In this document: piece after piece, positions 8,941 to 16,078 of the stretch
How positions within the stretch are numbered: the first letter of the stretch is position 1
How the letters are laid out: each line of letters starts with the position of its first letter
Assembly: GCF_003667525.1 (NCBI RefSeq)
Contig: NZ_RCUW01000005.1
Coordinates: forward strand, 1-64,000
From: Mycetocola_B reblochoni
GTDB lineage: Bacteria; Actinomycetota; Actinomycetes; Actinomycetales; Microbacteriaceae
Reading direction: 5' to 3'
DNA: 64,000 nt
Made by a program: the position numbers and the translations under genes
Notes under the pieces: model-generated
What the model saw: only the letters and a program-made list of their open reading frames with translations
Told to the model about the DNA's origin: nothing
Databases searched by the model: none

Positions 8941-8979
8941 ACGAGGGGGCGGGGAGCGGAAAGCTCCCCGCCCCCTCGT
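8941..8979. terminator. bidirectional terminator between convergent genes
   Basis: A perfect 17-bp GC-rich stem (8941-8957 with 8963-8979) and a 5-base loop lie between the plus-strand NUDIX-like gene and the minus-strand RNA helicase, 15 nt from the helicase stop. A second smaller hairpin (8892-8910) precedes it. Confidence 0.88.
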
Positions 8980-8994
8980 GGCGTGTTCAGACGG

Positions 8995-10536
8995 TCAGCG
9001 CGCGCTCGACGCCCTGCGGTGACGGCGCTCGCCGCCGGCGGGGGCCGCCGAGCTGGTGCTGTGCCTGACGGCGGATCCCCCCGAGGTGGACCGGCCGCCC
9101 TGCGCACCGCCGCGTCGCGAGGAGGGGGCGACGTCGGAACGGCCGGAGCCGCCCCTGCCGCGCCCGCCGCCGGACGACTGCGTGGTTGCGCCCGAGCCGC
9201 CCTGGGCGCTCCGGCCGCCCCGACGTCCGCCGGAGGACTGGCGCTGCCCGTCGCCGGCCTCGCCGCGCGCCTGGCGCTTGCGCTGGGCGTTGCGCCCCTG
9301 GGACCCGGCGGCGCTCTGCCTCTGCTGCTGGGCGTGCTCGATGGGCGCGGGCTTGACGTACGCGGCGACCTCGCCGACGAGCTCGGCCACGGCGGGCGAG
9401 TCGGCGGTCACGGCCACGGGGGTGACGGTGATCTTGGCCTTGCGCAGCAGCTTGTTCAGGTCGTCCCGCTGCGTCGGCAGGCACAGGGTGACGACGTCGC
9501 CGTCGCTTCCCGCGCGCGCCGTGCGGCCGGAGCGGTGCAGGTACGCCTTGTGCTCCATGGGCGGGTCGACGTGGATGACCAGCTCGACGTCGTCGACGTG
9601 CACGCCGCGCGCGGCGACGTCGGTGGCGACGAGGACCTTGACCGAGCCGTCGCCGAACGCGGCGAGGTTGCGGTCGCGCGCCGCCTGCGACAGGTTGCCG
9701 TGCAGGTCGACCGCGGGGATGCCCTGAGCGGTCAACTGCTTGGCGAGCTTCTTCGCGTGGTGCTTGGTCCTCATGAACAGGATCCGGCGGCCGGTGCCGC
9801 GGGCCAGCGCGGTGACGAGGTCCTTCTTGGCCTCGACGCTCGGCGTCTCGAACACGTGGTGGGTCATCGCGGCGACGGGGGAGTTGGCCTCGTCGACCGA
9901 GTGGAGCACCTCGTTGTGGAGGAAGCGCTTGACGAGCTTGTCCACACCGTTGTCCAGCGTGGCGGAGAACAGCAGGCGCTGCCCGTTCTCCGGCGTGGCC
10001 GACAGGATCCGCGTGACGACGGGGAGGAAGCCGAGGTCGGCCATGTGGTCGGCCTCATCGAGCACGGTCATCTCGACCGCGTCCAGGCGCACGTGGCCCT
10101 GCTTCATGAGGTCCTCGAGGCGGCCGGGGCACGCCACGACGATGTCGACGCCGCGGCGCAGCGCCTCGACCTGGCGGTTCTGGCTGACGCCGCCGAAGAT
10201 CGTCGTCGTGGTCAGGTCGTAGGCCGCGGCCAGCGGCGCGAGGACCGCGTCGATCTGGGTGGCCAGCTCGCGGGTCGGGGCGAGGATGAGACCGACGGGG
10301 CGCCCGGGGCGGCGGGCGCCGCCGGCGAGCTCCGTGCCCAGGCGCGCGGCCAGCGGGATGGAGAAGGCCAGGGTCTTGCCCGAGCCCGTCTTTCCGCGGC
10401 CGAGGACGTCGCGTCCGGCGAGGGTGTCGGGGAGGGTGTCGGCCTGGATGGGGAACGGCTCGGTCTTGCCCGCTGCCACGAGCACGCGCTCGATGGGGGC
10501 GGGGACGCCGAGGGAGGAGAAGGTTGCGGTTGTCAT
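8995..10536 (-). CDS. DEAD-box ATP-dependent RNA helicase
   Basis: 513 residues. It carries the DEAD-box motif set: a Q-motif region (PFPIQ), Walker A TGSGKT, PTRELA, a GG/CPGRL segment, VLDEADHM, SATL, then ATDVAARGVHV and HRSGRTAR in the second RecA domain. The last ~120 residues are a basic, Gly/Ser/Arg/Gln-rich tail, likely an unstructured RNA-binding extension as in RhlE/CsdA-like helicases used in mRNA decay, ribosome assembly and cold growth. ATG at 10536 follows an AGAAAGG ribosome site and matches the usual N terminus; an upstream in-frame start would add an unlikely Ser/Pro/Arg stretch. It is transcribed alone and ends at the hairpin 8941-8979. Confidence 0.93.
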   Translation of the reverse strand: MTTATFSSLGVPAPIERVLVAAGKTEPFPIQADTLPDTLAGRDVLGRGKTGSGKTLAFSIPLAARLGTELAGGARRPGRPVGLILAPTRELATQIDAVLAPLAAAYDLTTTTIFGGVSQNRQVEALRRGVDIVVACPGRLEDLMKQGHVRLDAVEMTVLDEADHMADLGFLPVVTRILSATPENGQRLLFSATLDNGVDKLVKRFLHNEVLHSVDEANSPVAAMTHHVFETPSVEAKKDLVTALARGTGRRILFMRTKHHAKKLAKQLTAQGIPAVDLHGNLSQAARDRNLAAFGDGSVKVLVATDVAARGVHVDDVELVIHVDPPMEHKAYLHRSGRTARAGSDGDVVTLCLPTQRDDLNKLLRKAKITVTPVAVTADSPAVAELVGEVAAYVKPAPIEHAQQQRQSAAGSQGRNAQRKRQARGEAGDGQRQSSGGRRGGRSAQGGSGATTQSSGGGRGRGGSGRSDVAPSSRRGGAQGGRSTSGGSAVRHSTSSAAPAGGERRHRRASSAR

Positions 10537-10798
10537 GGTGCCTTTCTGGCAGGACCGCACGAGCAGCGACCGCGCGGTGCGCGGGTGAGTGCGGGAGGAT
10601 GGCGAAGGCGTCGGGTGACGCATCCGTTCGCCGTATGAAAAGTCATCGCCCGAGTGGGGTGAACCTGCCGGGGGAGCCCCGGGCTGTCGGGTGGGCCGGT
10701 GCGTGACCGGTGTGATGCGTTCTACGACGCGCAGGGGCGAACCCCTGTCTCGGCCGAGTCTAGCGCACCGTCGCCCCGATGTGGCGGCGGATGCCGGA

Positions 10799-12229
10799 TC
10801 AGACCAGGAGCTCCGCCGTCCGGTCGGCCCGGCCGGCGCCCGAAGCCGCGAGGTCGTCCCACGCCGCGGCGAGGCGGCTTACCGCATCGCGCAGGACCTC
10901 GGGCGACTGACCGTAGGGGAGCCGGACGTACCGTTCGCTGCGCTGACCACCTGCGGCCGCGAAACGCGGCCCGGGGACGAGTCCCACCCCGTGTGCGGCC
11001 GCGGCGGCGCAGAACCGGGTCGAGTCGGGCGACGGCAGTCGCGACCACAGGTTGAGGCCGCCGCGCGGGCGCGGGACCTCGAGCGCGGGCATCAGCTCGT
11101 CCAGTGCCAGGCGCAGGGCGTCCCTGTTGCGCCCGAGCACGCTCCGGCTGGCCGCGAACACCTCGTCGCCGGCGTCGATGACCTCGGCGAGGACGAGCTG
11201 CTCGAACGGGGCCGCGCCGAGGTCGTGGGCCATCCTGGCGTGCACGAGCTCCGACCTGACGCCTCTCGGGGCCCGGATCCAGCCGACGCGAAGTCCGCCC
11301 CAGACGGACTTCGCCGCCGAGCCGACGAGCACGGTGCGCTCGTCGTAGCGCGCGTACGACGGTGGAACCGGCCCGTCGTCGAGGACGACGTCGCGGAGGG
11401 TCTCGTCGATGACCGGCTGGACCGCGTGGCGGCGCAGCAGCTCGGCGAGCCGCTCGCGGCCGGGGGCGTCGAGCAGCTCGCCCGTCGGGTTGTGGAAGTC
11501 GGGGGTGAGGAACGCCGCGCGGTGCTCCGCTCCGGCCAGCCGGGCCTCGACGGCGTCGGCGTCCCAGGGGCTGTCGCCGTGGGGGATCGCGGAGACGCGG
11601 GCGCCCGCGCCGCGGAGCACGTCGAGCAGATGCGGGTAGACGAACGCCTCGACGAGGACCCGGTCGCCTCGGCCGAGCGCCCAGCGGGCGGCGACCGCGA
11701 GGGCGCTCTGCGCGCCGGAGGTCACCAGGACCTGGTCGGGGTCGGTCGGCAGCCCCTGGGCGGTCAGCCGGGCAGCCAGCCGCTCAGTGAGCGCGGGCAG
11801 GCCGTCGGGGAGGTAGCCCGCCGTCGTCAGCACGCTCGGCATCGCGGACAGCGCGCGCTCGTACGCCGCGCCGAGGCCCGCGGGGGCGGGAGGGGCGGCG
11901 TGCGTCATCGAGATCATCCCGTCCGGCGCCTCCACCAGAGCGCTGCCGACGGCGTGGCCGAACGGCAGGTTGACGGTGCTCCCCGAGCCGCGGAGCGAGG
12001 TCAGCAGCCCGGTCTCGCGGAGGCGCTCGTAGGCGGTCGTCACCGTGGTCCTGCTCAGCCCCAGGCGTTCGGCGAGGGCGCGCTCGCCCGGCAGGCGGTC
12101 GCCGTGGCTGAGCCGGCCGTCGACGATGAGCCGTCGAACGCGTGCGGCCAGGTCGGCGTAGACGGGTGATGCCCAGGGGGTGTCGCCGATCATGTCGGCG
12201 AGCCGGGTGGGGGCGACGGTGACGGTCAT
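10799..12229 (-). CDS. yczR: MocR-type regulator (GntR HTH fused to aminotransferase), YczR-like
   Basis: 476 residues. An N-terminal GntR winged helix (about 20-90: RLIVDGRLSHGDRLPGER, then LGLSRTTVTTAYERL) is fused to a class I aminotransferase fold with the PLP lysine in the motif SAAKSVWGG. This is the MocR architecture, in which the aminotransferase domain serves as an effector-sensing PLP domain. It is divergent from a YczE membrane protein gene, the arrangement recalled for YczR regulators. ATG at 12229 is chosen because AAGGTGG lies just upstream; the GTG at 12238 would overlap that site. It probably represses or activates the neighbouring yczE and itself through the repeats at 12230-12280. 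Confidence 0.88.
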   Translation of the reverse strand: MTVTVAPTRLADMIGDTPWASPVYADLAARVRRLIVDGRLSHGDRLPGERALAERLGLSRTTVTTAYERLRETGLLTSLRGSGSTVNLPFGHAVGSALVEAPDGMISMTHAAPPAPAGLGAAYERALSAMPSVLTTAGYLPDGLPALTERLAARLTAQGLPTDPDQVLVTSGAQSALAVAARWALGRGDRVLVEAFVYPHLLDVLRGAGARVSAIPHGDSPWDADAVEARLAGAEHRAAFLTPDFHNPTGELLDAPGRERLAELLRRHAVQPVIDETLRDVVLDDGPVPPSYARYDERTVLVGSAAKSVWGGLRVGWIRAPRGVRSELVHARMAHDLGAAPFEQLVLAEVIDAGDEVFAASRSVLGRNRDALRLALDELMPALEVPRPRGGLNLWSRLPSPDSTRFCAAAAAHGVGLVPGPRFAAAGGQRSERYVRLPYGQSPEVLRDAVSRLAAAWDDLAASGAGRADRTAELLV

Positions 12230-12280
12230 GCAGTCCACCTTAGGTCGATTGGCTATTCAAAAGCAGTCCAATGCTGTCCC
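12230..12280. promoter_or_regulatory. probable YczR operator region
   Basis: The 62-nt gap between yczR and yczE holds three direct repeats: GCAGTCCA at 12230-12237 and 12263-12270, and GCTGTCCC at 12273-12280. An imperfect inverted repeat, ATTGGCT at 12248 and AGTCCAAT ending at 12272, is also present. Mixed direct and inverted repeats of this sort are typical MocR-regulator sites. The assignment is inferred from position and pattern only. Confidence 0.6.
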
Positions 12281-12291
12281 AGGATGGGGGC

Positions 12292-12984
12292 ATGAGTTCG
12301 CAGCGCACCCCTGAGCCACCCCTCCCCGGCCCGCTCGGCCAGCTCCGTGAGGGGCGCCTGCCGCGCCGGCTGACGCAACTCCTCGTCGGCCTCGTCCTCT
12401 ACGGGGTGACCATGGCGATGCTCATCCGCTCCGGGCTTGGCCTTGATCCCTGGGACGTCCTCCACGAGGGGCTCGCCATCCGGCTGCCGCTGAGCTTCGG
12501 CCAGGTGGTCATCGCGACGGGCGTCCTCGTCCTGCTCGCCTGGATCCCGCTGCGGCAGTCGCCGGGGGTCGGCACCATCGCCAACGTCGTCGTCATCGGG
12601 CTCGCCGCCGACGCCGGGCTGGCCCTCATCCCCGAGCCGAACGGGCTGGTCGCCCAGATCGCCCTGCTGGTGGGAGGGATCGTCGGCAACGGACTCGCCG
12701 GGGCCCTCTACATCGGCGCGCGCCTGGGCACGGGGCCGCGCGACGGCCTGTGGGTCGGGCTCGCCCGCCGCACCGGCCTGAGCACGCGACTGATCCGGAC
12801 GGTGCTCGAGCTCACCGTGCTCGTGACCGGCTGGCTCCTCGGCGGGACGGTCGGCGTCGGCACCGTCCTGTACGCCATCGCCATCGGGCCCGTGGTGCAG
12901 CTCTTCGCGCGCCGGGTCGTCGTGCTGCCGCGGAGCGCACCCGCCGCAGTCGAGCCGCTCGGGACGGGCACCGGGACCGTCTGA
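12292..12984 (+). CDS. yczE: YczE-family integral membrane protein
   Basis: 230 residues with about five or six hydrophobic segments. It contains family-like motifs: a Tyr-Gly segment in the first helix followed by GLGLDPWDVLHEGLA (about 52-66), and GARLGTGPRDGLWVGLARR near residue 150. The function of YczE proteins is unknown; the link to a PLP-binding MocR regulator hints at vitamin B6 or an amino compound. ATG at 12292 is preferred over ATG 12271, since the upstream start would put operator repeats inside the gene; AGGA lies 7 nt before 12292. Confidence 0.85.
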   Translation: MSSQRTPEPPLPGPLGQLREGRLPRRLTQLLVGLVLYGVTMAMLIRSGLGLDPWDVLHEGLAIRLPLSFGQVVIATGVLVLLAWIPLRQSPGVGTIANVVVIGLAADAGLALIPEPNGLVAQIALLVGGIVGNGLAGALYIGARLGTGPRDGLWVGLARRTGLSTRLIRTVLELTVLVTGWLLGGTVGVGTVLYAIAIGPVVQLFARRVVVLPRSAPAAVEPLGTGTGTV

Positions 12985-12993
12985 TCCGACGGC

Positions 12994-13503
12994 TCACGCC
13001 TCCGCGGTGTCCACGCCGTCGGGGCCGGAGTCCTCGTCCCACCCGGAGGCGAGCGAGCGCAGCCGGCTCGCCCTCAGCTGCCAGCCCAGCCAGAGCGCCG
13101 GCCAGAGGAGCGGCGCCAGCGGCCCGCCGATCCGCAGCTCGTCCCGGTAGAGCGTCCGCTCGGCGTCCCCCGGTGCGGGGGCGACCGCCATGCGGTGCCT
13201 CCACCCGCTCAGTGCGGACAGGGGCCCCGTCTCCGGGCCGCCGACGTCGGCGACGATCCGGACGCCGTCGGGCCTGTCCGACTGCAGGCGGATGTCGATC
13301 CGCTGGCGTCCGAGCGGAACGATCCCGAACGCCGACATCGACACCGTGGCCCGCGACCCATCCGCCCACACGGTCGGCAGCGCCGTATGCGGGCGCATCC
13401 GCAGCAGGGGGCCGTACAGCTCGCCGAACACGGCGGGGGAGCGCAGCGCCCGCCAGGCCTGGTCGGGGTGGACGTCGAGCACGGTTTTCAGGAGGACGCG
13501 CAT
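12994..13503 (-). CDS. SRPBCC-like (START/Bet v 1 fold) hypothetical protein
   Basis: 169 residues. The opening LLKTVLDVHPDQAWRALRSP is typical of the first strand and helix of SRPBCC polyketide-cyclase/START-like folds, followed by alternating strands (SMSAFGIVPLG, GVRIVADVGG) and a C-terminal helix (WPALWLGWQLRASRLRSL). Such proteins bind hydrophobic ligands; no ligand can be named. ATG at 13503 is preferred because AGGATGG lies six bases upstream; ATG 13512 is an alternative. It ends close to the convergent yczE stop and is divergent from the EVE-domain gene. Confidence 0.65.
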   Translation of the reverse strand: MRVLLKTVLDVHPDQAWRALRSPAVFGELYGPLLRMRPHTALPTVWADGSRATVSMSAFGIVPLGRQRIDIRLQSDRPDGVRIVADVGGPETGPLSALSGWRHRMAVAPAPGDAERTLYRDELRIGGPLAPLLWPALWLGWQLRASRLRSLASGWDEDSGPDGVDTAEA

Positions 13504-13561
13504 ACCGACCATCCTGGTGCGTCGGGGAACGGGCGGCACGGCTGTGCGGTAAACAGTCAGT

Positions 13562-13996
13562 GTGGCGATTCGGTACTGGCTTTGCGCCCTCCCCCGCGAC
13601 AGGGTGCTGACCTCCGTCGCGCGCGGCGTGCTCGCCCTGCCGCTGGAGTTCCGCGACGTGATGGCCGCGGCGGGGGAGTCGGACGGCGTCGTCTGCTACT
13701 CGGCGAGGGCACGCGCGGGCGATCCGGAGCGGATCCAGGAGTTCACGGCGATCGGTCGGTTCGCCGACGCGGTGCCGCTACGGTCGGCGAACGCCTGGCA
13801 ACGCCGCATCGACTGGGATCACGCCGCCGTGCCGGTCGGACTGCGACCCGTCGCCCGCTCGCTCGACGGCGCGGAGGACATGTACGCGTGGGGCCGCCGC
13901 CTGCGCGAGGGCCTCGTCGAGATGAGCAGGGGGGATTTCGAGGTGCTCTGGCGCCAGATGCGCCCCGACCCGCCGGACGAACGCCGCTACCGCTGA
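13562..13996 (+). CDS. EVE-domain protein (UPF0310-like)
   Basis: 144 residues with the EVE/PUA-like layout: RYWLCALPRDRVL at the N terminus, a middle DGVVCYSAR segment and EFTAIGRFADAVPL, the characteristic Q/EFTAIG strand. EVE domains are RNA- or modified-base-binding modules; in relatives they bind methylated or hydroxymethylated bases, and here the role is unknown. It starts with GTG at 13562 without a clear ribosome site. The stop lies 4 nt from the stop of the convergent SprT-like gene. Confidence 0.78.
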   Translation: MAIRYWLCALPRDRVLTSVARGVLALPLEFRDVMAAAGESDGVVCYSARARAGDPERIQEFTAIGRFADAVPLRSANAWQRRIDWDHAAVPVGLRPVARSLDGAEDMYAWGRRLREGLVEMSRGDFEVLWRQMRPDPPDERRYR

Positions 13997-14000
13997 CGGG

Positions 14001-14480
14001 TCAGCCGACCAGCCGCTCCTGCCGGGGGATCTCCCTGCGGACCCACGCGATCTCGTGTTCGGGGGTGAAGCGGCGCGAGCACTGGGCGCAGGAGGACCGC
14101 CGCACCGGCTTCCGGTGCCGGTAGACGGTGTGTCCGTTCGGGCAGGTCCCCACCCAGGGAGCGAGCTCGTCCGCGGTCTCGCCGTGGTGCAGCCGCGAAC
14201 CGACGTAGCCGATGTCCGCGGCGATGCGCTGCCACTGGCGGCCGTGACCGGCCTCGGACCCTGCGAGCGCGTGCGCCACCTCGTGCAGCAGGATCTGGTG
14301 GATGTCGTCGTCCTCGTACCGGGCGGCCAGGTACCGCGAGACGGAGATGCGGTGCTCGGTGTAGTTGCACAGCCCTGCGCGGCGTTTGGCGTTGTCGAAG
14401 TCGAATGTCCACAGCGTGTGATCGAGGTGGAGTCGGATGAGCGCGTCAGCCCAGACACGCACACGGGCGAGTTCAGCCAT
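14001..14480 (-). CDS. SprT-like zinc metalloprotein
   Basis: 159 residues. A zinc protease motif HEVAH (66-70), a third possible ligand His79 in EAGHG, and a C-terminal zinc ribbon with Cys113, Cys131 and Cys134 (CPNGH, CAQC) match the SprT-like family. SprT-related proteins in eukaryotes cut DNA-protein crosslinks; the bacterial role is unsettled. Start: ATG 14480; TATCCT lies seven bases upstream with no Shine-Dalgarno, consistent with a leaderless message. The gene is close to (38 nt) and same-strand as the TPR-like gene. Confidence 0.85.
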   Translation of the reverse strand: MAELARVRVWADALIRLHLDHTLWTFDFDNAKRRAGLCNYTEHRISVSRYLAARYEDDDIHQILLHEVAHALAGSEAGHGRQWQRIAADIGYVGSRLHHGETADELAPWVGTCPNGHTVYRHRKPVRRSSCAQCSRRFTPEHEIAWVRREIPRQERLVG

Positions 14481-14518
14481 GGGGTCCAGGATACCCGCTG
14501 CGGTGGACCCCGACTCGG

Positions 14519-15847
14519 TCAGTCGTCGTCGCGGCGGGTGCTCGCGGCGTTGAACCTGCCCCACAGCAGGTCCCTGCGCTGCTTGCGCCCGCGCGGGACG
14601 CCGTTGTCGGCGTGCAGGGTCTGAGACACCTGGCTTGCGGTGACCGGGCGCGGGGCGATGTCGCCGTCCTGCGGGGGCGAGGATGCCTCCTCCGCTGCCG
14701 GCCGCTCGGGGGCTCCGGCAGGGGTGACGGGGGCTCCCGCGGTTCGCGCGGCCGAGGCCCACAGGGTCGCTGATGCCTCGGCGCCGCTGATGCTGCTCGG
14801 GTCGCGCGGGTCGTCCCTCCCCTCCCTCGCGTCGCCCTTCTCGTCGTCCCTGTGAGCGGTGCGGGCTGCCGGGCTCCCGACGGAGGGGGAGGCCGTGGCG
14901 GGGCCCTCGCCGTCGGGGGTCGGCTGTGCGGTGGGGGCGGCGTCCGCGAGATGGCCGTCTGCCGCCGGGGTGCCAGTGGCGGCAGGCAGGCCGGCGTCGG
15001 CGGCGGGACCGGAGGGCTCCGAGACCCGGTCGTCGTCCTGGCGCTCGGCAACGGTATCGGCCTCAGCCGGGGGCGGCGCTGAGCGGCGTCGGAAGCGCGC
15101 GAAGATCGGCTCGGGTGCGGGGTGCCGCTCGGAGTCGACCTCATCGAGGGCGATCAGCGGGACCGAGCCGGTCGCCGGGTCGCCGTCCTCCGCCCGCCGC
15201 GCGGCCGCTTCGGCCCTGGTCCGGGCGGGCGGGCGCTCGCCGGCGCCGTCGTCCTGCCGCTCCGATCGGGCCTGCACCGCGTCGACTGCGATGTCCGCGT
15301 TCGCCGCCGCGTCGTCGGCGAGCGCGAGCGACGGCCCGGACGGGCGGCGCATCAGCGTGATGGGTCCGCCGGTCGTGGCGAAGGACCGCGCCACCTCCAG
15401 GGCGAAGCGGCTCGCCTCGATCTGCTCCTCGTCGACGCCCGCATCCTCGCGCAGCCTCAGCGCGGCGAGGAAGTCGTCGACCGCCGCGGGGTACTCCCTC
15501 ACCTCGAAGCTGCCCCTGCCGCGGTGCTGGAGTGCGACGGCCTCGAGCTGCCGCCAGCGGTTCGTCCGCGCATCGTCGGCGCAGAGGGTGAGCTCGTGCG
15601 CTGCCGTCGGGTGCTCGCCCCTGGCCTGCATGACCGAGGCTCGGAGGATGCGGGGCTGCAGCTGATCGCGCCTCACGCCGGTGAAACGGGCCAGCCTGAC
15701 CGCCTGATTGGCCAGCTCGATCGCGTCGTCGAGACGGTCGAGGACCTTCAGCAGCCAGGTCTTCTCGCAGATCGCCGCGAGGCTGCGCTGCGCGCCCAGA
15801 TCGTCGAGGCGTTCGCGCGCGAGCCGCTCGTCGACGGTCTCTCTCAG
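14519..15847 (-). CDS. TPR-like helical repeat protein with disordered C-terminal half; start uncertain
   Basis: The frame encodes about 442 residues. The first ~170 are paired helices of tetratricopeptide type (EKTWLLKVLDRLDDAIELAN, then repeats around TAAHELTLCADDARTN and YPAAVDDFLAALRLREDAG). The rest is an Ala/Pro/Asp/Glu-rich, probably unstructured region, ending in a basic segment RGRKQRRDLLWGRF. No function is evident. The start is a problem: reading upstream from LRETVDERLARERL there is no in-frame ATG, GTG or TTG until far inside the betT region. The coordinate given uses a CTG codon at 15847; the next GTG downstream would remove the first TPR-like helices. A non-canonical start, or a frameshift or sequencing error, must explain this. 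Confidence 0.6.
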   Translation of the reverse strand: MRETVDERLARERLDDLGAQRSLAAICEKTWLLKVLDRLDDAIELANQAVRLARFTGVRRDQLQPRILRASVMQARGEHPTAAHELTLCADDARTNRWRQLEAVALQHRGRGSFEVREYPAAVDDFLAALRLREDAGVDEEQIEASRFALEVARSFATTGGPITLMRRPSGPSLALADDAAANADIAVDAVQARSERQDDGAGERPPARTRAEAAARRAEDGDPATGSVPLIALDEVDSERHPAPEPIFARFRRRSAPPPAEADTVAERQDDDRVSEPSGPAADAGLPAATGTPAADGHLADAAPTAQPTPDGEGPATASPSVGSPAARTAHRDDEKGDAREGRDDPRDPSSISGAEASATLWASAARTAGAPVTPAGAPERPAAEEASSPPQDGDIAPRPVTASQVSQTLHADNGVPRGRKQRRDLLWGRFNAASTRRDDD

Positions 15848-16078
15848 GGTGACGGCGTCATAGCCGAGGAGAATGCTCAGGATGGCCCCCAGGGGTGCGA
15901 ACGGCGTACGGGACGGACAGAGCGAGCGTAACCCGCCCGTGACCGGCGTCGCCGAGCACCCGCGGCGATTCGGCAGACGGACCGGGCAACGCGGTGCTGC
16001 TAGCGTTGACCCGTTCGGGGCCAGACCGAGCAGCCCCGCGAACGCACGACTCTTGAGACCCGATTCGCAAGGAGTGCC

